From an uncultured Eubacteriales bacterium (GTDB lineage: Bacteria; Bacillota; Clostridia; Oscillospirales; Acutalibacteraceae), in NCBI GenBank assembly GCA_934486455.1, contig CAKSPR010000022.1:1-31319 (forward strand): DNA of 31,319 nucleotides. Reading direction: 5' to 3'. Below the pieces are notes generated by a model that was given only the letters and a program-made list of their open reading frames with translations, was not told the origin of the DNA and made no database searches. Position numbers and translations under genes: made by a program. Positions 22,348-31,301 of the stretch are shown here, in pieces. Numbering within the stretch: the first letter of the stretch is position 1; each line of letters begins with the position of its first letter.

Positions 22348-25300
22348 ATGAAAGTAAACTTATTCAAAAAGACGGTCGGGCTTTTTCTTGCCGCGGCGAT
22401 TATGCTTTCTGCGGTACCCTTTGCTTCGGCGGCTGCCGAAATAAAGGACGCAGGCAACAGGAGCATAAATGTCATGGATCTTGAGCTTGCCGTAACCGGA
22501 CAAAAAGAATTTTTAAAAAACAAGGGAATGGGAACCCGCGACACCCGTCTCTCGGTGGGTGATCAGGCTGTCACCTCCCGAAACGGATTTATGATTAGAC
22601 CCGATTCCAAGGGCGCAAAGCCCAATGTGGCCGATGTAACCATCGACCTCAGCAAGCTTGACACCGAGGTCACCTATTTCTCGGCAATTGTAGGCAACGA
22701 CGATAATTCCCCGATAATCAGAGCCTACGGTGTTAACGGATCGGCTCAGTGTATCATTCTGGCCGACGGAAAAACCCTTACCGATACCGCCACCATAACT
22801 CCCGGCGACATGTATCGCATCGGCTGCGTAATTCCCGCAGGCACAAAAACCCTTACCCTCAGAACCACCGACGTGGAGGGCGATAACTATCTCGATTATT
22901 GTGACTGGATCGAGCCCACCCTTTACCAAAAGGCTCCTTCTGCCGGCGTTAATAAGGATGTTTACTCCGATTATATGGTCTCAACCGGCACTACCCTTTC
23001 GGCTGAGGGCGCTATCGGCGTAAGATTCAATGCCAAGGAAGCCTTTACCGAAATCTCGGTTACAAAAGAGCTTTCCGAAAGCGAGGTTGTCGGATCTCTT
23101 TACGAATTCAAATATTCTTATGTCCGCTCGCTTCAGAACAAGCCGATCGCCACCATTACCGAGCCTGAAATCGACGGAACTCTTTACACCTTCAATTTCG
23201 CAAGCGTCGTTCCCGCCGGAGAGTATATCTTCGTTGTGGACGGCCTCAAGAGCATTAAGGCGAACAACTCCGAATTCGGATATTGCTATACCGACGGAAG
23301 GGCGTCTGCCGGTCTCATTAACATGACGATCAAATTTGTCGACGAGGTTGAGGATTATCTTGCCGCTCCTACCGAGGAGCCCTTCTTCACCAGAAAGACC
23401 ACATCGGTTTCGGGTGTTGAAAAGCAGCGCGCTCAGGATACCTACAACAGCCTTATCAACAACCTTGCCGAGTTCCCCTCCTCGGTAAATATAGGGGAGG
23501 ACAGCTATACCGGATTCCCCGCCCCCGATTTCACCGTCAAGTCGAAAGACAAGGCCGACGATGAGCTTCATCACTGCATTACCAACGATATCACGCTCAA
23601 ACACAAGAGCGGGCTTGAGTTTATACTTAAAACCGCATTCTATTACGATTATGCCGCCCTTGAATGGACCGTGTATGTAACAAATACGGCAGATGGAAAC
23701 TCCCCCGTCGTGTCGAATTTTTACGGCTGTAAGGACTATGAGTTCAAGGGAGACGACCCCACCATTTTAACCAACAACTCAGACTTCGAGTCGAGCGAGG
23801 CCCCCTATCGCACCGATACCGTTACGATAGCCGACGGCGAGACGGTAACCGATTCGCCCTATAACGGCCGTTCGTCGGATGAGGCCTTCCCCTACTATAA
23901 CTTCGAATACGGCGACAAGGGCGCTCTTATTGCCGTAGGTTGGTCGTCCACATGGCAGACCGACTTTACCTATAAGGACGGCGTTACCACCTTCTCCGAC
24001 AAACAGAAGGTGTTCAGTTCCTACATAAAGCCCGGCGAGGTCGCAAGAACTCCTCTCACCGCCATGGTGCTTTACGACGGAAGAGACAAGGATCGCGCCA
24101 CCAACCTTTGGAGAAGCTGGTTTATAGACTGCAACATGTACCGCGACAACGGAAAGGATCTTGTCGATCCCTTTGTTGCCGGCGTTACATCCATTAAATA
24201 TAACGAGATGCTCAATGCCAACACCGAAAACCAGAAGGAGTCCATTAAGGCATATGTCGACGCAAATGTAGACATTGATGTATGGTGGATGGATGCGGGT
24301 TGGTATCCCTGCAACGAGCCGGGCAGCACAAACCGCGACTGGAGAAATACCGGCAACTGGACCCCCGATACAGAGCGTTTCCCCGACAAGTTTAAGGAAA
24401 TTTCCGAATATGCCAACCAAAACGACATAAAGACTCTGCTTTGGTTTGAGCCCGAGCGCGTCGGAATGGTTTATACCGACGGTCAGGCGTTGGACGAGTC
24501 CTGCATTAAGCGCGAATGGCTTATCGGCTACGGCGAAGAGAACGAAAGCGCATATGAGGAGCGCTATTACCGTCAGCTGGACATCGGCAACGACGAGTGC
24601 AGAGACTGGCTCAAAGCCCAGGTGACCAAGGTGCTTACCGAGGGCGGAATTTCCATCTACCGCGAGGATCTTAACATCGGCCGTTCCGAAGCCAACTACA
24701 ACATCTATAATACCGTTCACCCCGACCGCGCGGGCATAACCGAAAACAAATGCGTTCAGGGACATTATGACTACTGGAAATACCTTATCGAGCTTGATCA
24801 GATTGAGCTGCTCGATTCCTGCGCCTCCGGCGGTCACAGACTGGATATTGAGTCCATGAGACTGGCGGTTTCCCTCCACCCCAGCGACTACAACCACAAC
24901 GACATGATAGCAAAGCAGGTCGCAAACTATAACCTTTGCTCATGGATTCCCTTTGTGGGCGCAAACTCCGCCGAAAACAGGACAACGGTCGACGAATATA
25001 CCCTCCGTTCGGCATACCGTCCGGCTCTGGTGCTTCAGTACGATCCCCCCAGCCGGCAGCCCGACAAGCTTAACAGTCTGCTCACCGAGTGGAGAGGTAT
25101 AAGCAAATATTTCTATGACGACATTTATCAGTTTACCTACGAGACCTATTCGAGAAACGAGCTTTATTCCTACGGCTATATAAATCCCGAAACTCAGGAA
25201 GGCTATGCAATGGTTTACAGCCGCAACGATGTTGAAAAGAACCGCTTTGTCAAGCTTAAAGGTCTTAACGAGAACGATACCTATGAGATAACCTTTGCCT

Positions 25301-26055
25301 CGGGAGCCGCTCCGGTAACCGCAACCGGCAACTATCTCATGAATCGCGGCGTCAAGGTTAAGGTCAAGTCCTCCGATATTATTTATATCAAGAGAACTTC
25401 TGTTGCAGAAAATGACCTTACCGCATTTAACACGGCTCTTGAAGCCTGCAAAAAGGTTAAGCTCAGTGTTATTACCATCGAATCGGCTTTCGGAATTTTA
25501 AAGGCCGTTTCCAACGCCGAAATGCTCCAAAATGCCGGTGATGCCGCAAAGCCCGTCAGCTTTATTCTCGCTACCGAACAGCTTGAAAAGGCAAGAAAGG
25601 CACAGAAGATAGCCTCCCCCTCCGAGCCGGCCGACAAAAAGGTCGCTCAGCTTTCGGCGGTTATCGACTATATCGGTGAGGTGACCACGGATAACTTCCG
25701 CGAGAAGATTGCCTTTATCGAATTTGCCGAATCGACCAAGGCCGCCATACTCAAGAAATATCCCGGCACGGTCATCACAGGCGACGAGGTGCTTTTGGCG
25801 GCGAGGGCAAGCTATGATAAGCTTACCGCCGACCCCGTTCCCGATGTAAAATACGGCGATGTTAACGGCGACGGTGCCATCAACACCGAGGACGCGCTTA
25901 TGGTGCTCCAGTCGGTAGTGGGTATCACCGAGCTTGACGAGAAGGCGTCCATGGCCGCCGATGTTAACTCGGATGAGAAGATCGACACCCAGGACGCTCT
26001 GGGAATTCTCCAGTATGTCGTGGGCATTCGCACCGAGCTTCCCTATACGGATTGA
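22348..26055 (+). CDS. Secreted GH36 alpha-galactosidase with C-terminal dockerin
   Basis: This 1235-residue enzyme should release alpha-linked galactose from galactomannan or raffinose-type sugars outside the cell. A signal peptide ends near residue 28. An NPCBM-like carbohydrate-binding region (about 35-200) and a second beta region (about 205-335) follow. The GH36 N-terminal supersandwich leads to the barrel, with DVWWMDAGWYP (Asp649), LLWFEPERVG, the probable nucleophile Asp774 in YREDLNI, SCASGGHRLDIESMR, and the probable acid/base Asp847 in HPSDY. After the C-terminal sheet is a helical Lys/Ala-rich linker region of about 150 residues. Dockerin repeats GDVNGDGAINTEDAL and ADVNSDEKIDTQDAL close it (about 1169-1235). 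GGAGG lies six bases upstream of the ATG. It is transcribed alone. Confidence 0.93.
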   Translation: MKVNLFKKTVGLFLAAAIMLSAVPFASAAAEIKDAGNRSINVMDLELAVTGQKEFLKNKGMGTRDTRLSVGDQAVTSRNGFMIRPDSKGAKPNVADVTIDLSKLDTEVTYFSAIVGNDDNSPIIRAYGVNGSAQCIILADGKTLTDTATITPGDMYRIGCVIPAGTKTLTLRTTDVEGDNYLDYCDWIEPTLYQKAPSAGVNKDVYSDYMVSTGTTLSAEGAIGVRFNAKEAFTEISVTKELSESEVVGSLYEFKYSYVRSLQNKPIATITEPEIDGTLYTFNFASVVPAGEYIFVVDGLKSIKANNSEFGYCYTDGRASAGLINMTIKFVDEVEDYLAAPTEEPFFTRKTTSVSGVEKQRAQDTYNSLINNLAEFPSSVNIGEDSYTGFPAPDFTVKSKDKADDELHHCITNDITLKHKSGLEFILKTAFYYDYAALEWTVYVTNTADGNSPVVSNFYGCKDYEFKGDDPTILTNNSDFESSEAPYRTDTVTIADGETVTDSPYNGRSSDEAFPYYNFEYGDKGALIAVGWSSTWQTDFTYKDGVTTFSDKQKVFSSYIKPGEVARTPLTAMVLYDGRDKDRATNLWRSWFIDCNMYRDNGKDLVDPFVAGVTSIKYNEMLNANTENQKESIKAYVDANVDIDVWWMDAGWYPCNEPGSTNRDWRNTGNWTPDTERFPDKFKEISEYANQNDIKTLLWFEPERVGMVYTDGQALDESCIKREWLIGYGEENESAYEERYYRQLDIGNDECRDWLKAQVTKVLTEGGISIYREDLNIGRSEANYNIYNTVHPDRAGITENKCVQGHYDYWKYLIELDQIELLDSCASGGHRLDIESMRLAVSLHPSDYNHNDMIAKQVANYNLCSWIPFVGANSAENRTTVDEYTLRSAYRPALVLQYDPPSRQPDKLNSLLTEWRGISKYFYDDIYQFTYETYSRNELYSYGYINPETQEGYAMVYSRNDVEKNRFVKLKGLNENDTYEITFASGAAPVTATGNYLMNRGVKVKVKSSDIIYIKRTSVAENDLTAFNTALEACKKVKLSVITIESAFGILKAVSNAEMLQNAGDAAKPVSFILATEQLEKARKAQKIASPSEPADKKVAQLSAVIDYIGEVTTDNFREKIAFIEFAESTKAAILKKYPGTVITGDEVLLAARASYDKLTADPVPDVKYGDVNGDGAINTEDALMVLQSVVGITELDEKASMAADVNSDEKIDTQDALGILQYVVGIRTELPYTD

Positions 26056-26117
26056 CAGGGTTATACTTACCCTTAATATCAAGGGATAAGCAAATTTTAT
26101 AAAACAAAGAAGTTTTT

Positions 26118-26158
26118 CCTTCCTCCCAAAGCCGCGCTTTTCGGAGGAAGGATTTTCT
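26118..26158 (+). terminator. Terminator after the GH36 gene
   Basis: CCTTCCTCC at 26118-26126 pairs with GGAGGAAGG at 26143-26151. An inner AAAGC/GCTTT stem (26128-26132/26136-26140) strengthens it, and ATTTTCT follows. Confidence 0.8.
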
Positions 26159-26202
26159 GACCGATTTATGGGTCTTTAAGGCGATACGGCGTTATTGATG
26201 TG

Positions 26203-26231
26203 TTGAATTCCCAAGGAATTCGGGGTATAAT
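26203..26231 (+). promoter_or_regulatory. Promoter of the xylB-GH43 operon
   Basis: TTGAAT at 26203-26208 and TATAAT at 26226-26231 are spaced by 17 bp. The spacer is largely filled by a perfect inverted repeat. Confidence 0.75.
26205..26221. promoter_or_regulatory. Operator-like inverted repeat inside the xylB promoter
   Basis: GAATTCC at 26205-26211 is mirrored by GGAATTC at 26215-26221 with CAA between. It covers the end of the -35 box and most of the spacer, where a bound repressor would block RNA polymerase. A sugar-responsive regulator (ROK, LacI or GntR type) is likely; none is encoded in the window. Confidence 0.55.
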
Positions 26232-26265
26232 TATTTTGGTAAGGTTTATTAAAAGGAGGATGTTT

Positions 26266-27723
26266 ATGCTTTTTATCGGAATAGATCTGGGCACATCGGC
26301 TGTCAAACTGCTTCTTATGAACGAAAAGGGAGAAATTCTTAAAACCGTTTCAAGGGAATATCCTCTGTTTTTCCCCCGCCCCGGGTGGTCGGAGCAGAAC
26401 CCCGAGCACTGGCTTGAGGGAACCCTTTCGGGACTTGGCGAGCTGCTTGAGGGTGTTGACAAGGGCGATGTCTGCGGAATAAGCTTCGGCGGCCAAATGC
26501 ACGGACTGGTGGCTCTCGACCAAAACGACGAGGTAATACGGCCGGCAATTTTGTGGAACGACGGACGGGCCGAAAAGCAGACAAGATATCTTAACGAAAC
26601 GGTTGGTAAGGAACGGCTGACCGCTCTTACGGCCAACATAGCCTTTGCGGGGTTTACGGCGCCCAAAATTCTTTGGATGAGGGAAAACGAGCCGGAAAAC
26701 TTCGCCCGTATCAGAAAAATCATGCTTCCCAAGGACTTCTTGGCCTATCGCCTTTCGGGAAGCTTTTGCACCGACGTTTCCGATGCCTCGGGCACGCTGC
26801 TTTTCGATGTCAAAAATCGCCGCTTTTCGGAAGAAATGCTTGAAATTTGCGGCATGAAAAGAGACATGCTGCCCAAGGTTTACGAAAGCTATGAAATTGT
26901 CGGCACTCTTAAAAAAGAATATGCGAATGCGTTGGGAATTCCCGAAACGGTTAAGATCGCGGCGGGCGCGGGAGATAACGCCGCCGCGGCAATAGGCACG
27001 GGAACGGTGGCAGACGGGGACTGCAACATTTCCCTAGGCACATCGGGAACGGTGTTTATCTCAAAGGATACATTCGCCGTCGACGGTGCAAACGCCCTCC
27101 ATTCCTTCGCTCATGCAAACGGAAAATATCATCTTATGGGATGTATGTTAAGCGCCGCCTCCTGCAACAAATGGTGGTGCGAAAATATTCTTAAAACCTC
27201 CGATTTTTCGGCCGAGCAGCAAAATGCACCCTTGCCCAAAGACAATCCCGTTATATTTTTGCCCTACCTTATGGGGGAGCGCTCACCGCACAACAACCCT
27301 AACGCAAGGGGCGTCTTTTTCGGAATGTCCATGGACACCTGCAGAAAGGACATGACCGTGGCCGTGCTTGAAGGAGTGGCTTTCGCTTTGAGAGACTCCA
27401 TAGAGGCGGCAAAGGAGGCGGGAGCGGTTTTAAGCACGACCAAGATTTGCGGCGGCGGTGCAAAAAGCCCTCTTTGGAAAAGCATTGTTGCAAATGTCAC
27501 CGGGCTTACGGTCGAAACGGTGGAATCGGAGCAGGGACCTGCCCTCGGAGCGGCCATGCTTGCGGCGGTGGGATGCGGCTGCTTTTCTTCGGTAAATTCG
27601 GCCGCAAAGACGGTTGTAAGGGTGACGGGAAAAACCGTGCCCGATCACGGACTTTCGGCGCAATACGAAGAAAAATATAATAAATTCAGAAGGCTTTATC
27701 CCGCACTTAAAGATTTGTTTTAG
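26266..27723 (+). CDS. xylB: Xylulokinase
   Basis: XylB phosphorylates D-xylulose to xylulose 5-phosphate, feeding the pentose phosphate pathway. The 485-residue FGGY kinase shows GIDLGTSAVKLLLMN at the start. GWSEQNPEHW, SFGGQMHGLVALD and ILWNDGRAEKQT follow, then KDFLAYRLSG and CTDVSDASGTLLFD. The ATP-site segments are AGAGDNAAAAIGTG with NISLGTSGTVF, and ICGGGAKSPLWKSI. PYLMGERSPHNNPNARG and SEQGPALGAAMLAAVG are also typical. The second ATG at 26266 is six bases after AGGAGG; the ATG at 26260 abuts that site, and the longest frame begins upstream of the promoter's -10 box. No xylose isomerase gene is in the window. It heads an operon with two GH43 genes, linking sugar release to phosphorylation. 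Confidence 0.93.
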   Translation: MLFIGIDLGTSAVKLLLMNEKGEILKTVSREYPLFFPRPGWSEQNPEHWLEGTLSGLGELLEGVDKGDVCGISFGGQMHGLVALDQNDEVIRPAILWNDGRAEKQTRYLNETVGKERLTALTANIAFAGFTAPKILWMRENEPENFARIRKIMLPKDFLAYRLSGSFCTDVSDASGTLLFDVKNRRFSEEMLEICGMKRDMLPKVYESYEIVGTLKKEYANALGIPETVKIAAGAGDNAAAAIGTGTVADGDCNISLGTSGTVFISKDTFAVDGANALHSFAHANGKYHLMGCMLSAASCNKWWCENILKTSDFSAEQQNAPLPKDNPVIFLPYLMGERSPHNNPNARGVFFGMSMDTCRKDMTVAVLEGVAFALRDSIEAAKEAGAVLSTTKICGGGAKSPLWKSIVANVTGLTVETVESEQGPALGAAMLAAVGCGCFSSVNSAAKTVVRVTGKTVPDHGLSAQYEEKYNKFRRLYPALKDLF

Positions 27724-27834
27724 GCGGCTTGAAAATTTATCGTAAAAATTTTTAACGGCTGCTTTGAGAAAACCACGGCTTTAAAAAAAGACGGGCAGTT
27801 GATAAAACCCATAAAAAATTCCACGGAGGAAAAA

Positions 27835-29190
27835 ATGAGCGAACAAAATATTAATCCTGCAGCCGAAAAAAACGGGGCGGCGCTTACCGTAACCGTAAAC
27901 GGCGCAGATATATCGGAGTTTTCCCTTGTGTGCGAAAGCGCATTTTGCGACTGTGGAGAAAAGATTTTGAATAAGATTAAACAGCTTACGGGAGCGAACC
28001 TTTCGACAGAACGGGGCGACGGGAAAAGCAAACACCTTATTCTTATATCCGAGGGAGCGGCAAAGGAGCTTGACGGGGCGCAGGTAGGAATCGAGATTTC
28101 CGACAATATCACCGTTTTCGCAAAGGGAAAGCGCATTAACGACGCCGTGGAATTTTTCTGCCAAAGCTATCTTTCGGATGAGCGGGCGAAAAACGGCAGC
28201 ATAGAGCTTGACAGTGCCGACAGCTATGTGGGAGACATTATTTCAAACCCCATTGCACCCGAGTCCTGTCCCGATCCCTTTGTTAAATATGTCGACGGGT
28301 ATTATTACACGATATTCACCGCCTTCGACCGCCTTGAGCTTTATCGCAGCCGTCACCTTTCAACCCTCATAAAGGATCAATCCAAGGTGGTTTATAAGGG
28401 CGGCGACGATGTTATAAAGGCCGATATTTGGGCGCCCGAATTTTATTTTGATAAGGGTCGCAAAAGGTGGTATATTTATTCCAACGGCACCCTTGTGCCG
28501 GGGAATCTTGACACCCAGCGGCTTTTCTGCCTCGAATCGGAAACCGACGACATTTTTTCAGATTATCATTTTAAAGGGCTTATCGATCCCGATACATATT
28601 GCATCGACTCCTCTCCCTATTATAACGAATATACCGACACGCTCTATTTTTCCTATGCTCTTATCGGCGGCGGTCAAAATCAGGTGTGTATCGCCAAAAT
28701 GGACAACCCCTTTACCATAAACGAGAAGAGCAGAAGGATTATTTGCCACGCCGAATATGACTGGGAGCTTTATACGGGCACCGTCAACGAGGGCGGCTGC
28801 TTTATCGAGCAGGGCGGAGAGCTTTATCTCGCCTTTTCGGCCAACAACGGCGATTCCAAGCCCTACTGTGTGGGACTTCTTAAATTCCTCGGCGATTATA
28901 AAAAGGACGATCTCAACGATCCCGAGCTTTGGCAAAAGCTCGACAGACCCCTGCTTAAATCGGGCGGAGGAATATTCTGCACGGGGCACAATTCCTTTTT
29001 CCGCTCTCCCGACGGCAGTGAGCTTTGGATAGCCTTCCACGGGCGCACCGACCCTGTTGAGACCACCTGGCACCGTCCCCTTTGCTTTAAAAGGGCCGAG
29101 CTTGACGGTGACGGGAGGTTTATTATGGATACCACCCCTGTGGGCGCCGGCATATTCTTTAAAGAACCGTCGAATAAACAGAATTTCTAA
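27835..29190 (+). CDS. GH43 arabinofuranosidase/xylosidase-like enzyme, cytoplasmic
   Basis: The 451-residue protein has no signal peptide. Residues about 12-130 form an alpha/beta domain (start ALTVTVNGADISEF, end RINDAVEFFCQSYL) that resembles the chitobiase-like GH20b/GH67-N fold. A five-bladed GH43 propeller follows, with the catalytic base Asp147 in CPDPFVKYVDGYYY, the pKa-modulating Asp258 in CIDSSPYY, and the acid Glu319 in NEGGCF. The segment IWAPEFYFD with RWYIYSNG recalls subfamilies such as GH43_26 exo-arabinofuranosidases, but the substrate is not certain. The ATG at 27835 has GGAGGA four bases upstream. It is 111 bases after xylB, with no terminator between. It is paralogous to the next gene, with identical spacing of 111 and 61 residues between catalytic acids. 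Confidence 0.88.
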   Translation: MSEQNINPAAEKNGAALTVTVNGADISEFSLVCESAFCDCGEKILNKIKQLTGANLSTERGDGKSKHLILISEGAAKELDGAQVGIEISDNITVFAKGKRINDAVEFFCQSYLSDERAKNGSIELDSADSYVGDIISNPIAPESCPDPFVKYVDGYYYTIFTAFDRLELYRSRHLSTLIKDQSKVVYKGGDDVIKADIWAPEFYFDKGRKRWYIYSNGTLVPGNLDTQRLFCLESETDDIFSDYHFKGLIDPDTYCIDSSPYYNEYTDTLYFSYALIGGGQNQVCIAKMDNPFTINEKSRRIICHAEYDWELYTGTVNEGGCFIEQGGELYLAFSANNGDSKPYCVGLLKFLGDYKKDDLNDPELWQKLDRPLLKSGGGIFCTGHNSFFRSPDGSELWIAFHGRTDPVETTWHRPLCFKRAELDGDGRFIMDTTPVGAGIFFKEPSNKQNF

Positions 29191-29288
29191 CGGTCGATAA
29201 TTGGCCAAAAGCATTACTTTTCGGGTTTTTTCAGGCAGTGCTAACGGACACCGCCGTGATTTATCTGTTGATAAAAAGGAGAAATTTT

Positions 29289-31301
29289 ATGAAAAAATAT
29301 CTTTCCCGCATTGTCTCGGGGGCGGTCATGCTTTGCATAACATTTGCAGGAATTCCTGTAGTTGCTCAGACCTCCTCTCCCGACGAGTCTCTTAAAACCT
29401 ACAATGTTTACGCCGATTTAAACCGAAACGGCAAGGCCGACGCAGGCGACGCATTGGCTATTCTTGAAGCTTCGGTCGGAAAAAGGGCTTTTTCCGACGA
29501 GCAGAAAGAGGCGGGAGATCTTAACGGCGACGGCGGCATAACGGCGGTGGACGCCCTGCTGGACCTTAGATATGTTGTCGGAGGAATTTCCTTTTTCGCG
29601 TGCGGAAATAAAACCGCGTCGAGAATAGTTTATCCCGAGGGGTGCTCGGAATATGTCCTTGACGCGGCGCAAAGGTTACAGTCATTAATATACGACCGCA
29701 CCGGCGCCGCCATGACCCTTGTTTCGGACAAAGAGACCGAGGCGGCGGGAGATATCTCGGTGGGCACTACAAACCGTTCGGCCGTTTCGCTCTGCCTTCC
29801 CCATATGCCTCAAAACGGCTTTGCGATCAAGGAGCAGAAGGGACAGCTTGCGGTTTGCTCTTATACCGACGAGGGACTTAAAACCGCCGCAGAATACCTT
29901 TTCCGTTATCTTGCGGGGGCGGGCAGGGTAGCCTTTATAAAGAAGGGATTTACCTCCGGCACGACCTTTGAAGACCCGCAAATTGTCGCAAACGACATAA
30001 CGGTTTGCGGGAAAAGCATTTCGGAATTTACCGTGACCGCCGAGCAAAGCTCTCTTAACGAATTTTCGAAGGCTGTTTCCGATAAGATAAAATCGGTGAC
30101 AGGCAAAGAGCCTGTTATCAGCTCCGAAAAGGGCGAAAAGAGCATATTTATTTCCACATCCCTTGCCGACAGCGAAAACCAAAGGGCAATCAAAATTGAA
30201 ATATCGGAAAACGAGATAATCATTGCCGCAAGCGCACAACGCATGACCGACGCGGTACGGTTTTTCTGCCGAAATGTTATGGGATTTGACAATCTTAAAA
30301 ACGGACAAATCATCATCTCCGAAAAGGACAGCTATGTCGGCGATGTCATAACCAATCCTTCAACGGCAGGCTCCTGTCCCGATCCCTTTGTTAAATATGT
30401 GGACGGATACTATTACGGTATGTTTACCGAGGCTACCCGCCTTGTGCTTTACCGCAGCCGTAATCTTTCCACCATTACCGCCGAGGAATATAAGGTGGTG
30501 TATAACGGGGGAGATAATGTTATAAAAAGCGACATATGGGCGCCGGAATTCTATTTCGACCGCAATCAGAACAAGTGGTACATTTATTCAAACGGCACCC
30601 TTACCCCGGGGAATTTCAACACCCAGAGGATGTTCTGTCTCGAATCGGATACATCCGAGCTTTGGGGAAACTATCATTTTAAGGGCCTTCTCGACGCCGA
30701 CAATTATTGCATCGACGCCTCCCCTTATTACAACGAGCACACGGGTGTGCTTTATCTGACATATGTGTCGGTCGGAGGGGGCTACAACCGTCTTGATGTG
30801 GCCAAAATGGACAATCCCTGGACAATAAACAAGGGCAGCAAAACGGCCGTATCGGTGCCTCAGTACGACTGGGAGCTTAAGGTCGCCAAAATAAACGAGG
30901 GCGGCTGTTTTGTCGAACAGAACGGCAAGCTTTATCTTGCGTTTTCGGCCAACGGCGGCGACACAAAGGCCTATTGTGTGGGTCTTATAGAGTTTACCGG
31001 CAACTATAAAAAGGACGATTTAAACGATAAATCAAAGTGGAAAAAACTCGACCGACCCCTGCTTAAATCAGGCGGCGGAATATACGGGCCCGGGCACAAT
31101 TCCTTTTTCCGTTCTCCCGACGGCAGCGAGCTTTGGATAGCCTTCCACGGCCGTACCGACCCCGTGGAGGTGACATGGTTCAGGCCCCTTTGCTTCCAAA
31201 AGGTCGAGCTTGACGGCAACGGCGATTTTGTTATGGACACCACCCCCGCACTTGCCGGAACATATTTAAAGCAGCCTTCGGCAAAGGCCGAGCAGCGATA
31301 A
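29289..31301 (+). CDS. Secreted GH43 enzyme with N-terminal dockerin and two GH20b-like domains
   Basis: The 670-residue protein has a signal peptide (about 1-25). A dockerin-like pair follows (about 38-102: ADLNRNGKADAGDAL and GDLNGDGGITAVDAL). Two alpha/beta domains come next. The first (about 115-215) contains ASRIVYPEGCSEYVLDAAQRL, which runs into a helix, and later GDISVGTTN and GFAIKEQKGQL. The second (about 235-345) matches the single domain of the upstream paralogue. The GH43 propeller has Asp365 in CPDPFVKYVDGYYY, Asp476 in CIDASPYY and Glu537 in NEGGCF. It probably removes arabinose or xylose side chains outside the cell while docked on a scaffold. AAGGAG (29276-29281) is seven bases before the ATG. 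Eighteen bases remain after the stop, so its terminator is not seen. Confidence 0.9.
   Translation: MKKYLSRIVSGAVMLCITFAGIPVVAQTSSPDESLKTYNVYADLNRNGKADAGDALAILEASVGKRAFSDEQKEAGDLNGDGGITAVDALLDLRYVVGGISFFACGNKTASRIVYPEGCSEYVLDAAQRLQSLIYDRTGAAMTLVSDKETEAAGDISVGTTNRSAVSLCLPHMPQNGFAIKEQKGQLAVCSYTDEGLKTAAEYLFRYLAGAGRVAFIKKGFTSGTTFEDPQIVANDITVCGKSISEFTVTAEQSSLNEFSKAVSDKIKSVTGKEPVISSEKGEKSIFISTSLADSENQRAIKIEISENEIIIAASAQRMTDAVRFFCRNVMGFDNLKNGQIIISEKDSYVGDVITNPSTAGSCPDPFVKYVDGYYYGMFTEATRLVLYRSRNLSTITAEEYKVVYNGGDNVIKSDIWAPEFYFDRNQNKWYIYSNGTLTPGNFNTQRMFCLESDTSELWGNYHFKGLLDADNYCIDASPYYNEHTGVLYLTYVSVGGGYNRLDVAKMDNPWTINKGSKTAVSVPQYDWELKVAKINEGGCFVEQNGKLYLAFSANGGDTKAYCVGLIEFTGNYKKDDLNDKSKWKKLDRPLLKSGGGIYGPGHNSFFRSPDGSELWIAFHGRTDPVEVTWFRPLCFQKVELDGNGDFVMDTTPALAGTYLKQPSAKAEQR

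Noticed and set aside
23779..24897. 372-codon open frame on the minus strand inside the GH36 gene
   Set aside because: It mirrors the catalytic barrel of GH36 and arises from codon bias on the opposite strand; the Val/Gly-rich translation matches nothing.
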